The notes under the pieces were generated by a model, which saw only the letters and a program-made list of their open reading frames with translations, had not been told where the DNA came from and made no database searches. 64,000 bases of DNA from Erinaceus europaeus (Eukaryota > Chordata > Mammalia > Eulipotyphla > Erinaceidae), in NCBI RefSeq assembly GCF_950295315.1, contig NC_080164.1, forward strand, positions 106,043,587-106,107,586, read 5' to 3'. A program made the position numbers and the translations under genes. Within the stretch, counting starts at the first letter, position 1, and each line of letters opens with the position of its first letter. Of the stretch, positions 21,896 to 33,338 are shown in pieces.

Positions 21896-21937
21896 TAATG
21901 ATGACAAGAGAGAGAGGCAGAGAGAGGGAACATCTGG

Positions 21938-22570
21938 AGCTGGGTGATGATACACAGGGTTGAGTGCACAGGCTATACCATGTGCAAGGAACAGGTTTAA
22001 ACCCCTAGTCTTCACCAGCAATGGTGTGTGTGTAGGGGGAGGGGGCTTCCCAAGCAATAAAGCAGTGCAACATATGTCTCTCTTTATCCCTCTGTCTCTC
22101 CTATTTCCTTCTCAATTGTTGCTGAGGACTTATTCTGATGCAGTCTCCGCCCCCAGGTTTTTCTATGCTCCGCTAAATCCTAGAGTGCCCCCTTTCAACC
22201 AATCCTGGCTCCGCCCCCAGGTTTTTCTATGCCCCGCTAAATCCTAGAGTGCCCCCTTTCAACCAATCCTGGCCCTACACGTCACCCCTGGTTGTCGCCC
22301 AATAAAAAGCCCCCTCACCCCTCCCTTCTCTCTCTCTGGGCTCTCGGCTCTCCCTCTCTGAGGTCTCGCTCCCTGCTCTCCCCTGTGGTCGGCCATTGCT
22401 GGCTGGCTCCACGTGGTCTGAACCAAACCTCCCCCCCCATCCTATAATAAAGATCTGTGTACCCCTTTGCTCTGGACGTCCGCTCTCTTCTCCGCGGTGC
22501 AGCCCGACACCAGACCACCTCAACAACACTCAATGTCTCTCTGTTCAATTAAAAAATAAAGAAAAAGAAA
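21938..22570 (+). repeat. SINE-1 interrupted by a solo LTR
   Basis: 21938-22116 is a diverged SINE-1 (GGTTGAGTGCACAGGCTATA, CAGTGCAACATATGTCTCTC). It resumes after the LTR at 22535 with GTCTCTCTGTTCAATTAAAA and an AAATAAAGAAAAAG tail. The 22111-22116 and 22529-22534 hexamers CTCAAT are the two copies of the target site. Confidence 0.85.
22117..22528 (+). mobile_element. Solo LTR, 412 bp, with 6-bp TSD and duplicated 64-bp promoter unit
   Basis: Ends are TGTTGCTGAGG and CAACAACA, and the flanking TSD is CTCAAT. Two 64-bp direct repeats (22145-22208 and 22209-22272) differ at one or two positions; each has a GC box (CCGCCCCC) and a CCAAT motif (CAACCAATCCTGG). A TATA-like AATAAAAAG lies near 22301 and the poly(A) signal AATAAA at 22446-22451. 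The order GC box, CCAAT, TATA, AATAAA is a textbook LTR promoter layout. Class II-like by TSD length. Confidence 0.9.
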
Positions 22571-23735
22571 GAAACATGCCCACCTAAAGGGTGTGAATGT
22601 CATCTCTATTTTTACCAGGAGAGTCTTCTCTTTGACATTAAAAAAATAGGGAATAATTATAAGTGAATACTAGAGAGCAATGCTTGCTTTTAGGAATCAA
22701 AGCCAAGATAAGATGACTGCCCATTCCCCATCCTCTGGTCTCCTAGGAGGGCAGTGATGGTGGACACTACTCTGTGGGTGTGAAAGGACCCCCTGCTCAC
22801 TGTGGTTCTCAGGTTCTGTAAGATTCCAGGAGTGATGTCCTGGAGAAACAGACTTTGTGTCAAACCAGCATATGTAGTAGCATATGGAGTGATGCCTAGA
22901 TGACTGACTGCCTTCTAAAACCCTAGGAGAGGCAGGAAGCAGATCTACAGAGGACACACATCTCTCAGTGAAATAGCAGCTGCCCAGAACACAGGAGTCT
23001 CCCAGCTGGTCCTGACCAAAAGGACTTTCTGGACTTGAAAGAACACTGCCAATAAGCTGACCTTGGGGGAATGGAGAAAACAGAGCATATCATTTACATT
23101 TATTTGAAGTCTCTTTCAAGTTTAGAAAATTATTCCCAAACTAAAAAAAAAAAAAAAAGACACTCAACTATGACTAGAAATGCAGATTCTCTTAAACTGG
23201 TTAGAAAATTAGAGGGGAAAAAAGGTATTTGATCTTGTCCATCCCATATTTTCTCTTATTTTATTTTAGTTTTTGCAGAGTCTGCTTAAAATAAAGTAAG
23301 TTGATAGCCTAGTAATAGACAATATATGTATGAAGGGTTCCTTGTCTCTTCTTCACTGTAATACTTAGCATCATTTTTGGGACACTATACTAAACCTATG
23401 GATTATTTTGGTATTCCACATATTCCAAAGAGAAATCACAAATCTCCTCTGATTTCTTCTTTAATTTGCAACTATAGCAAAGTATTTAAGCATTATACCC
23501 CTTAGCACAAATCTGTCAGGAAAGAGCACTTTGAAGACTGCATATAATCCTTAAGAGGGTGACAAGCTATTTCACAGCATTTTACTTTAACTGGTGTGTA
23601 AAATACCACCAATAAAATATTCTACCTCAAAGAAATGAATTTTAATATAGAATACTGTCAACTCTAGAGACTGCGTCTTCCAAGGAACATGGAGACAACA
23701 TATCAGACTATGCAGGCACTGACATAGTAAGATTA
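22571..23735. other. No recognised feature
   Basis: About 1.15 kb, apparently single copy, with an A16 run near 23142-23158. No open frame here has a recognisable product. Confidence 0.5.
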
Positions 23736-23737
23736 TC

Positions 23738-24135
23738 AATGGTGGTGCACCTGGTTGAGTCCACATGTTACAGTGCACCAGGAATGGGGTTCAAGCCCAG
23801 AGCCCCTACCTGCAGGGGGGGAGCTTCAGGAGTAATAAGCAGGACTTCAAGTGTCTGTCTCTCTTTCCTCAATATTGTTCTTCCTTTCAATTTCTAGCTG
23901 TAACTATCAAATAAATAAAAAAGTTAAAAATGAATAAAAAAAGAGTATCAGTGATGGTGCATCAGATGGCTCACACAGTAGAAGGCATCCATTGTCATGA
24001 CTGAGAACTGGGTTCAAGCCTCCAGTACCCATCTGCAGTGGGGAAGCTTCACAAGGTGTAGACCAGTGCTGCTGTGTTTCTCCTTCTCTCTACTTCTCCT
24101 ATGCCTCTGTCTCCCACCTTCTGTCTAAGGAAAAA
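23738..24135 (+). repeat. Two SINE-1 copies in tandem, plus strand
   Basis: First copy 23738-23935: GTGGTGCACCTGGTTGAGTC, CCCCTACCTGCAGGGGG, with an AAATAAATAAAAAAG tail. Second, more diverged copy 23945-24135: GATGGTGCATCAGATGGC, GGGTTCAAGCCTCCAGTACC, GGGGAAGCTTCACAAGG. They are separated only by the first copy's A-rich tail. Confidence 0.82.
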
Positions 24136-24239
24136 ACCAAATGCCCAATGGGATGAATGGATGTGTGTAGACACTGAGATTCAGCAGTAACACTAAAAGC
24201 AAAAGAAAAAAAAGGAAACATTTATCCCACAGAGCCCTG

Positions 24240-24803
24240 GTTATCCCTTCTATAATGGTGTTACATCAGACAATAGTTTAATGACCAAAATATATAGAGA
24301 CCTTATCAACTCAACAACAAGAAAACAAATAACCTCATCCAAAAATGGGTAGAGGATATGGAAAGAATATTCACCACATAAGAGATCCAAAAGGCTGAGA
24401 AACATATGAAAAAATTCTCCAAGTCTTTGATTGTCAGAGAAATGCAAATAAAAACAACAGTGAGATGCCACTTCACCCCTGTGAGAATGTCATACATCAG
24501 AAAAGGTAACAGCTGCAAATGCTGGAGAGGTTGTGGGGTCAAAGGAACCCTCCTGCACTGCTAGTGGGGATGTAAATTGGTCCAACCTCTGTGGAGAAGA
24601 GTCTGAAGAACTCTCAGAAGGCTAGAAATAGACCTACCCTATGATCCTGCAATTCCTCTCCTGGGGATATATCCTAAGGAACCCAACACAGCCATCCAAA
24701 AAGATCTGTGTACACATATGTTCTTAGCAGCACAATTTGTAATAACCAAAACCTGGAAGCAACCCAGTTGTCCAACAACAGATGAGTGGCTGAGCAAGTT
24801 GTG

Positions 24804-24855
<52 letters not shown>

Positions 24856-25597
24856 GAATACTATTCAGCTATAAAAAATTGTAACTTCCAGGTTCCAGAT
24901 GTCATCAGGATGCCTACCAGGCTTCCCTGGACTGAATACCCCACCAGTGTGTCCTGGAGCTCAGCTTCCCCAGAGACACACCCTACTAGGGAAAGAGAGA
25001 GGCAGACTGGGAGTATGGACCAACCAGCCAACGCCCATGTTCAGAGGGGAAGCAATTACAGAAGCCAGACCTTCCACCTTCTACAACCCACAATGACCCT
25101 GGGTCCATGCTCCCAGAGGGAATGAGAATGGGAAAGCTATCAGGGGAGGGGGTGGGATATGGAGACTGGGTGGTGGGAATTGTGTGGAGTTGTACCCCTC
25201 CTACCCTATGGTTTGTTAATTTATCCTTTCTTAAATAAAAAAAAATGGTGACTTCACCATTTTCAGCCAATCTTGGATGGAACTTGAAAAATTCATGTTA
25301 AGTGAAATAAGTCAGAAACAGAAGGATGAATATGGGATGTTCTCACTCTCAGGCAGAAGTTGAAAAACAAGATTAGAAGAAAACACAAGTAGAACATGAA
25401 CTGGAATTGGCATACTGCACTAAAGTAAAAGTTACTGGGGTCAGTGGGGTGGGAAAATACAGGTCCAAAAAGGATGACAGAGGACCTAGTGGGGGTTGTA
25501 TTGTTATATGTAAAACTGGGAAATGTTATGTGTATACAAACTATTGTATTTACTGTCAAATGTAAAATATTAATTTCCCAATAAAGAATAAAAAAGA
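24240..25597 (+). repeat. L1 3' end (ORF2 C-terminal region and 3'UTR), interrupted by R1
   Basis: ORF2 words: ATGACCAAAATATATAGAGA, TCAGAGAAATGCAAATAAAA, GAGATGCCACTTCACCCCTG, CCTGCAATTCCTCTCCTGGG, ACACAATTTGTAATAACCAAA. The coding frame is broken. A (TA)n run occupies 24808-24850. After the R1 insert the L1 resumes at 25240 (TTGGATGGAACTTGAAAAAT) and ends with CAATAAAGAATAAAAAAG. The upstream part of ORF2 is absent (ordinary 5' truncation). Confidence 0.9.
24888..25239 (+). repeat. R1 retroposon inserted in L1, with TSD
   Basis: A 352-bp R1 3' module (TCCAGATGTCATCAGGATGC, CAGTGTGTCCTGGAGC, AAGCAATTACAGAAGCCAGA, TTGTGTGGAGTTGTACCCC, then CTTTCTTAAATAAAAAAA). The flanks AAAAAATTGTAACTT (24873-24887) and AAAAAATGGTGACTT (25240-25254) are a 15-bp TSD with two mismatches. 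This shows R1 moves as a discrete poly(A)-tailed unit. Confidence 0.85.
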
Positions 25598-25900
25598 GAC
25601 TATGGTGTTGATGAGAGGGCTTTCACTAAAATCCAGTGTCTCTAAACATGGGTTTAGAAGGTGATTGCTCTTTGCTACCAGGTGTCAACTCAACCTTCAC
25701 AATATCTAGTCTCTACTAATGTAGTTGCCACCACACATGAACCTAGTATTTTGTGGATGACTACAGCTTCTTTAGATTTCACTGACCGAATTTCATCTAC
25801 CAAAAACTGACCTTGCAGTATAAGGCATTCTGTAGTTCAGCTTCTACAGCGTCATCATAGCTAATCCCCCAGTAAAGCTGCAGACATTCAGTTTGTGGGT
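25598..25900. other. No recognised feature
   Basis: About 300 bases with no repeat or open frame that I recognise. Confidence 0.5.
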
Positions 25901-25959
25901 ATCGAGCTCAATTAATAATAAATACCTATTTTTTTTATTTTTTGGAAGAAAGGATTTCT

Positions 25960-26165
25960 CTATTTTGTTTAACATTTTATTTATTTATTTTGTATATAAG
26001 CAGAGAGAAATTGAGAGGAGAGGGGAGATAGACAGAGGTACCTGCAGCACTACATCACCAGTTATGAAGCCCCCCCCGCAGGTGAAGACTGAAGGTTTGA
26101 ACCTGGGTATTTGTGTACTGAAATGTGTATATTTTGCCAAGTGTGTCACCTTCCTGGCCCCACTA
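25960..26165 (-). repeat. SINE-1, minus strand
   Basis: Complement of the tail (ATTTTATTTATTTATTTTGT), then AGAGAAATTGAGAGGAGAGG, CCCCCCCGCAGGTGAAGAC, and a degraded head ending CACCTTCCTGGCCCC. Confidence 0.85.
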
Positions 26166-26209
26166 AGTACCTATCTCCAATTGCCTATTTCTAATATATG
26201 TCCTGACTA

Positions 26210-29010
26210 ATCAAGGTTCTGACAGAAACTACTTATCATTTTGATTTCTTCCTTTATTTCCTTTTGACCCAGTATTTGTTAAGTAGTATATTGTTGTGCT
26301 TCCATATTTTGTGACTATTACTAATTTTTTGCTGATTGTTAAGTGTCAGTTTAATTGCACTGTGGTCTGAGAAGATGCTTGGGATGAGTTCAATGCTCTT
26401 GAATTTGCTGATGCTGTCTTTGTGGCCTAAAATATGGTCTATCCTTGAGAATGACCCATGTGGACTTGAGTAGAATGTGTATTCCAGTTTCTTGGGATGA
26501 ACAACTCTGAAAATGTCCAATAGTTCTAGGTTATCTCGCTCCTCATTTAGCTCACTCATTTCTTTGTTGATTTTCTGCCTGGATTATCTGTCAATTTGAG
26601 AGAGTGGGGTGTTGAAGTCCCCTACCATGTCTCTGTTAATATAATGCTGTATCTCTTTCAGTAGATGTTTGATGTATTTAGATGGATTTTTATTGGGTGT
26701 ATAGATGTTAATAATTGTTAAGTCCTCTTGATTGATCCTCTGAGCATTAAGTAATATCCATCCATATATTTTAAAAATTTTATTGGTGTTTAAAGTCTGT
26801 TGTGTCAGATATGAGAATATAGCTGTTCCTGCCCTTTTTTTCTGGGCCACTGGTTTGTATGATGGTATTCCGTCCTTTCACTTTGAGCCTGTATTTGTCT
26901 TATTGTGTGAGGTGGGTTTACTGTAAACAGCACATTGTTGAGTTGTGTTTGCCAATCCATCTTCCTACTCTGTGCCTTTTAATAGATGAATTCAGAACAC
27001 TGACATGTATTGATATCAAAGACTGAAGATATTTTAACACCATTCTTGTATATTTTTAGAGTGTTCTGATAGATGGCATATTATGGTGGTCTGACTGTTT
27101 ATAGGAAACCTTTCAGAACTTCTTTCAGGGCAGGCTTGGTGATAGTTGATTCTTTCAACTGTTTCTCTGAGAAGATTTTGATGCCTCCATCTAGTCTGAA
27201 TGACAGTCTAGCAGGATACAGTAGTCTTGGTTGAAAGCCTTTCTCACTGAGTACTCGATAGTTATCTTGTCATTTTCTTCTTGCCTGTGGTGTTTGTGTA
27301 GATAAGTCTGCTGCTAATCTTATGGGTTTTCCTCTGTAGGTGACTCTTTGTTTTTTCTCTTACAGCCTTCAGGATCCTTTCTTTTTCTGTATTCATTTCC
27401 ATTCTGAACAGGATGTTTTTTGGTCTCTTTAAGTCTGAGTTAACTCTGTTTGGGACCCTCTGGGCTTCTTGAACCTTTGTGTCTTTTATGTTGTCTAGAC
27501 TAGAGAAGTTCTCAGCTATTATGTCCTGAAGAATCTTTTCTTCCCCTCCCTCTCTTTCTTCCTCTGGTAAGCCAATAATGCATATTTTATTTCTTTTGAA
27601 ATCATCCCATAGGTCTCTGTTGTTTTTTTTTCAGTATCTATTAATCTCTTTTTGAGATCTCTTACTTCTTTTTTAACTGTCTCTAATTTGTCCTCAATCT
27701 TGGTAATTCTCTCTTCAACCTCATTTATTCTAGTCTCTTTCCCCTGCAGTGTTTTCTGTAGTTCATCTATTTTGTTACCCTGTTCTGATATTGCTTTAGC
27801 TTATTCAGCTTGTTGCATTCTTAGCACAACTATTTCAGATTTCAGTTCTCTTGAGATACTTAGTGTTTTCTTCCAGAGTCTCACTTGTTTTTCTACATTT
27901 CTGATGAGAATTCTTTGAAACTCTTTACTCACTCCTGTAATTATTTCCTTAACTAGTGTTTGGATTTTGATTTCATTATTTGGTGCTTCAGCCTTTAGGG
28001 GGCTTTTAGCTGTACTCTTTTAGCTGTACTCATTTATCCATTATTTCTTTTGTTGGTTTAACTGTTCTATGTAGTATGTTATGAGGTCCCTCTCTCAGTA
28101 CTTTTCAAATTACTGACCACTCTTGCCTGGATTGACTTGTATCTAAGTAAGGTACAAAGAGTTCACAGTTGTAGAAATTGACAGTTGTTTCAATATTATT
28201 TCAGTCCCTGAGTTGGAGCAAAGCCTGTTTGTTCTTTTTCTTCCCTGTAGGCTATGGGATCCTGAGGGTTTTTAAACTATAAGAAGGCTTCTTAGCTTAA
28301 TCCTTCACTACTTACCAATATAAAGAGAGTAAGTATGGTGGGGGAGAGATAATACAGTGGTTATGCAAAGAGACTCTCACACCCAAAGGATCCAAATCTT
28401 TAGGCTCAATTTAGCTTCTCTGCCAAGCCAGATAGCACTACTGGGCCCTGTGAATTTCTAAACAAGTCCCATTTATAGTCTGTATGTTCAGAGGTTCAAT
28501 ATGTTCTCAATAGAAGAACAACATGGAAAGGCTCCCACCACACAGCCCTCCAGCTATGCCACCAAGTTATAGATCTTCTCCTGAGTGTCCTGGGCAGGTC
28601 TGTGTCCCCTGCTGTCAGCACAGGGCCTCCCACCTACTGCTCCAGCCTCTGAGGGCAGTAGCAATGGAGACTCACAGTAGCATCTGGTGAATCTTAGGGG
28701 AGTCCTCTCCTCTCTTCTTTCTTTTTGTTGGTGAATCAGAGTGGAGGTGGAGCCTCAACTGGTAAACTGCCAGACTGTTGCTAGCCACTTAATCTCTCCC
28801 TAGGATACTCTTTGTCCAGGAGCCACACATATTTGCACTCACAGGTGATTTGGTAGGTTCCGGAAGTTGTTCTAGTCCTGCCTTGTTGCAGTACCAGATG
28901 ATATCCTTTGGTATTCTCAGTTGACTTGGGAGAGGAGAGAAGAGAAACACAGCTGTTGCTGCTGCTCCATAACCCCACCTCCACTGGATATTTATTTTAA
29001 AGTTCATCAG
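26210..29010 (-). repeat. L1, 5' half: 5'UTR, ORF1 and start of ORF2, minus strand
   Basis: Read on minus from right to left: 5'UTR-like GC-richer segment (about 28470-29010), ORF1 (about 27450-28060, with the coiled-coil-type lysine/glutamate/glutamine-rich part near 27650-27900), the ORF1 C-terminal and intergenic region (26870-27300), then the ORF2 endonuclease domain. It stops at about 26210, so the reverse transcriptase and 3' end are missing, which is the reverse of normal L1 truncation and implies later deletion or rearrangement. Stops and frameshifts break both frames. A diverged SINE-like unit sits near 28330-28460. Confidence 0.8.
26254..26850 (-). pseudogene. L1 ORF2 endonuclease fragment, broken
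   Basis: Two adjacent minus-strand frames, 26584-26850 and 26254-26559, together cover the middle and end of the APE-type endonuclease domain. Visible landmarks are GDFNTPLS (catalytic Asp/Asn strand), SRIDHILG and SDHSAIKL (catalytic Asp-His). The domain nicks target DNA at TT/AAAA-type sites in an active L1. An in-frame stop lies between the two frames and no reverse transcriptase follows, so it is dead. Confidence 0.88.
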
Positions 29011-29654
29011 AAATATATAGTTTCATTTTTGGCAAAATCTTCCCCTGCTATAGGGGAACAAAGAAATGTTACCCTCATAGAATGTGTTGGCAAAGATTCT
29101 GCCTCTTCAAGTCTATGGAAGAGTTTGAGGAGAATTGGTTTATTTCATCTTTGAGTCTTACAGAATTTGTTAGTATGGCCATCTGGACCTGGCTTTAATT
29201 CCTGGGATGATTTTGATTGCTGATTCAATTTTTCTACTAGTGATTTGCCTGCTCAAGCTATCTACTTCCTCTTGGGTTAAGCTTGGCAGGTTCTATGATT
29301 CTAGGAATAGTCTAATTCATTTTCACAGAGATTTTCATAATCTCTGATGATTCTCCAGTTTCAGTTTCAAATTTCCCATACCATATTGCCTCCTCTCTCT
29401 CTCTTGCTTTCTCTCTCACTGTTTGTTTACCTGGTGATGTTAGCCAATGATTTATTTATTTTTGTGATCCTTCCTAAGAAACAGTTTTTGGTTTCATTAA
29501 TCTTTTGAATCATCTTTCTCATTTCTATTTCACTAATGTCTACTTTTATTTTGACTGTTTCTACCTTCCTGTTGTTTTTTAGTTTTCTTTGTGTCTCCTT
29601 TTCCTGTTGATTCAGTTGTGATGTTTCACAATTTACTAGAGAACTTTGGTCGCT

Positions 29655-29800
29655 GTTAAATTTTCCTCTTAGGGGATAAAGAATAGGGAAGCTACCAATG
29701 GAGGGAAGAGGATGAAAAACTCTGGTGGTGGGAACTGTATGGAATTGTACCTCTCTTATCCCACAATCTTGTTGATAATTATGAAATCACTAATTTAAAA
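29655..29800 (+). repeat. R1 fragment, very short, plus strand
   Basis: Only the last part of the R1 module: AGGGGATAAAGAATAGGGAA, CCAATGGAGGGAAGAGGATG, GGTGGTGGGAACTGTATGG, ending in AATTTAAAAAAAAT. CCTCTTAGG at the left junction recurs at the right as CCTCTTAGG, a TSD. Confidence 0.8.
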
Positions 29801-29930
29801 AAAATCCTCTTAGGACAGCTTTTAACATGTCCCACAAAGTCTGCATATACATTGTTCTGTAAGTAATTTTTAAAGTATCTTTTGATTTCTTTTTTATGTA
29901 TAGTATATTGTTATTTTTAATTATCTTTGT

Positions 29931-30155
29931 GTATTTATTGGATAGATGCAGCCATAAATTGAGAGGAATATAGAGATGCAGCCATAAATTGAGAGGAATA
30001 TAGAGATATAGAGGGAGTGAGACAGAGAAATACCTGCATCCCTGCCTTACTGCTTGTGAAGCTTTCCTCCTGCAGGTAGGGACTGGAGGCTTGAAGCCAA
30101 ATCCTCACACATTGTAACCTGTGCACTCAACCAGGTATGCCACCACCTGGCCACT
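29931..30155 (-). repeat. SINE-1 with an internal 30-bp tandem duplication, minus strand
   Basis: Normal complement of SINE-1 (CCTCCTGCAGGTAGGGACTG, CAACCAGGTATGCCACCACC) except that 29945-29974 is repeated exactly as 29975-30004 (unit begins GATGCAGCCATAAATTGAG). Confidence 0.85.
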
Positions 30156-30880
30156 CTTTTGATTTCTCCAGTGAGCCAGGTGTTAGGAGCATATTTTTAA
30201 CTTTCCATATATTTGGTTTATTTTTGTGTGTGTGAGTTATAATTTCATATTTACTAGTGCTGTCTCCATGTCCCAACACATGATAAATCCTTGAAGATTC
30301 CCCATGTGCACTTGAAAATAATGTATATTCTTTTCTTTTTTAATAAAAAGTTCTGATAAAACCAGTTAAGCACATCAAGCCAATAACCTAATTAAAGAAT
30401 TTTATTTCCTGGATTTTTGTCTCAATGATCTATCTTTTGCTGTGAGTTGTGTGCTTAGATTCCACTATTATTGTGTTGTTGTCAGTGTCTTCCTTGAGGT
30501 CAGTAAGTACTTATTTTATCTATTTTTGTTCACCCACACTGGGAGTGTATTTTGAAAATAATTATGTATTCCTGTTGAACTGATCTTCTGAGCAATATGT
30601 AACAATCTGTAGTGTATCTCTCTAAATAGTTACTTTCTACATTTTTATCCTGGAACACCTTGTTTTAGTCTGTCACTTTTGAGTATCTATTTACTTTTTC
30701 TTTGGTATGTGTGTTTCCTAGAGTCATAGATCTTGTGTTTTGGTCTATTCTGTCACTCTGAATCTTATGATTGATGAATTTAATTCATTCACCTTTGTAG
30801 TGATTACTGACAGTCTACTTACAGACATTCTAATTTCTGTTTAGAGGTCACTTTATGTCACATTGTTTCCATACTTGCTT

Positions 30881-31145
30881 CCTTTTTATTTTTTATTATT
30901 TTAATTTATTTATTGGATAAATAAAGAGGGAGAGAGACAGAAAGACATCTGCAGCCCTGCTTCACCACTTGAAAAATGTTCTTCCTGCAGGTGGGGACCA
31001 GGAACTCCAGCCCAGGTCTTTGTACATTGTAACATGTGCACTCAACCAGGTGTGCCACCACCCAGCCCCCTCCTTTTTAATTATTTTTTTCCTTTTATTT
31101 GATAGGCTAGAGGGGAATGGAGAGGAGGGAGAGAGAGGTAGAAAT
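30881..31145 (-). repeat. SINE-1 and a SINE-2 fragment, minus strand
   Basis: 30881-31068: complement of SINE-1 (TTCCTGCAGGTGGGGACCAG, CAACCAGGTGTGCCACCACC). 31070-31140 keeps only the purine-rich portion of another SINE (AGAGGGGAATGGAGAGGAGG). Confidence 0.8.
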
Positions 31146-31916
31146 GTAGTAATGTGACTTAATAAAATGTGTAAGTAATATAATGAATGGTGAGATTATT
31201 ACTTTTGTGTTCATGCCCCTGTTATACTCTGTGTCAAAAAATTTGCCCAAACATTATTTTGGATGTGTCTGCTACAATTTATTTTTTTCTTGATGAGATT
31301 AACATTGGAATCCCTAAAGACAGTTCAAAAGATTACTCAGACTATATGACTGAACCATATCAAATCAGTTGATGATATGAATACAAAAAACAAGTAAGAA
31401 ACAGGTATTTGATCTGAGTGGTCTACTACTGGCATGGAAGAGCCAGGGCCTGAAGTGTGAGCAATTGGCATGCAAGTCCTCTGCTCTACCAAGTATATTT
31501 TTTACCAAGTCTCCTAGTATTTAAGATTCCATTAGAATGAAACTACACAAATGTTTTTTCATGGTGTCTCACATGTCTTTGAAATCTAAATCTTCATACT
31601 CATGATTCTATTCTATATCTGTACCTATACCCTAGCACATACATGCAGGCACATGCTCCTACACATTCATGTACACACACTAGTTTTCCTTTTCTCTGGC
31701 ACAGTCTGTGTTTAGAGATAGCTCACCCTGGAAAATGCCTGCTTTTCCATATGCATGCTGTCCAGTTCCCACTACACTGAGGAAAGCTTCTCTGATAACA
31801 TCATCCCTTTCTCAGCTTTTCTCCTCTCTCTATTTTTCTATCAGAAAAGGGTCATCCAAGATCATTGAAGATCCAACAATGAAAAAAATATAAATGCAGC
31901 TCTCTCCATTCCTCAT

Positions 31917-31918
<2 letters not shown>
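31146..31918. other. No recognised gene; one decayed SINE-like unit
   Basis: 31400-31510 resembles an old tRNA-SINE in reverse (GGCATGCAAGTCCTCTGCTC). The remainder is ordinary AT-rich sequence. Confidence 0.5.
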
Positions 31919-31951
<33 letters not shown>

Positions 31952-31996
31952 CCTCTCCTCTCCTCTCCTCTCCTCTCCTCTCCTCTCTTCTCTATT
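31919..31996. repeat. (CT)n followed by (CTCTC)n microsatellite
   Basis: About 14 CT units followed by about 10 CTCTC pentamers, adjacent to the minus-strand SINE at 32000-32285. Strictly pyrimidine. Confidence 0.92.
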
Positions 31997-32287
31997 GAAA
32001 TTATCACTGGAGCTTGATGCAGACCCTGTGAATCTGCTATTCCAGAAAATCTTTTTTTTTCTTTCTTTCTTCATTCCTTTCTTTCTTCCATATTTTATTG
32101 AAAAGGACAGATAGAAATTGAGAGGGAAGGGGAAATTGAGAGGGAGACAGATATATTAACACATAAAGACCTGTTTCACTGCTTGTGAAGCTCCCCATTC
32201 CCTGTAGATGAAGAGTAAGGGCTCAAACTCTGGTCCTTGCACGTGGTAATGTGTATACTTGATGGAGTGTACCACTGCCCAGCATTA
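31997..32287 (-). repeat. SINE-2-tail/SINE-1-head SINE, minus strand
   Basis: ATTATCACTGGAGCTTGATG at the left matches the tail module. CACTGCTTGTGAAGCTCCCC and the degraded head GGAGTGTACCACTGCCCAGC are at the right. A TTTC-rich patch interrupts the middle. Confidence 0.72.
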
Positions 32288-33304
32288 TACCAAATGCAAC
32301 CTCTCTGTAAAGCAAAACAAATAATATAATCAAATGAACTGTACCCCATAACATAAAGATGAATGCATACAACATTTCATAAGAAAAACTAGCATAAGAA
32401 TTATATAGGCCAAAGTTTCTTACAAAAATAACACAGTTAATTTTAATTAATTATGCTTTGTGTTCTTGTTAAGTATTTGGGCAATTTCAAAAATTCTATT
32501 ATTAAACTAGTAGTATGAAAATAGTCATGTAAATAGCAAGTTTTTGGCAGTGTGTGGTCTAGTGGAGTCTGGTGGGTGTGGGCATGGCCTACCAATGTCC
32601 CTTTGATATATGAGAACATGTAGTAAGTGACAGTATCATGAATCACAATTCTGTGTAATATTTAAACCCGTCTGTATTGATCAACTATTTAGGAACCTTT
32701 CACCACATAAATCAGTATTTAACTCAAACCCTTAACCTACTTTGCAAAGACTTACAGATTTTCAATTCATTTTTTCATTAAAACCAGTTTTATTTTCATG
32801 AAAACAACTAAAGGAGTCACAATAAAAGTATTATTATTGAGTCTGTCAAGCAGAAATATTTCTTACAAAGATTGAACAGCTTGAACCATCAAGAAGAAGC
32901 ATATTTTAATCAGCACTAGACATATTCCTAGGCTCCTAAACCTTTATCTCTACATGACTAGAATTGGCTGAAGGGACATTGTGCCTAATGAACAAATCCA
33001 TTAGGAATTGTCAATAACAAAGAGAAATGTTTTATTTGCTTTAGTAAGAGCATGCAGAAGGGAAAGCTTTCAATATCTTTGACTAAACTAATGAACTAGT
33101 ATCAGATATATAGAGAGCAAATGACTTAATCATTACAGCAGATGAGTCTGAGTACAGAGTCATAGATTTAAACCCATTTGGGACTTTATGTACAGCCTTC
33201 TCATTAACATACATTGATCACTCTGACTGAATAATCATCTAATTAGGAAATTAATAAACTCATGTACTGTACCATTTTCAAACTTGAAGATAACTAGTAG
33301 TAAA

Positions 33305-33338
<34 letters not shown>

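Larger units (their letters stand above)
29011..30880 (-). repeat. Older L1 ORF2 sequence, minus strand, with two later insertions
   Basis: 29011-29654 and 29801-29930 carry complements of ORF2 central words (GGTTTCATTAATCTTTTGAA, CATTTCTATTTCACTAATG, AACATGTCCCACAAAGT). 30155-30880 continues into endonuclease-region sequence (GATAAATCCTTGAAGATTCC, ATTCCACTATTATTGTGTTG). Insertions: an R1 fragment (29655-29800) and a SINE-1 (29931-30155). More diverged than the 26.2-29.0 kb L1. Confidence 0.7.

Noticed and set aside
24808..24850. (TA)n run as an origin or regulatory site
   Set aside because: It lies within the ORF2 3' part of an L1 at a place where the parent sequence reads TATATATACAC; simple slippage explains it.
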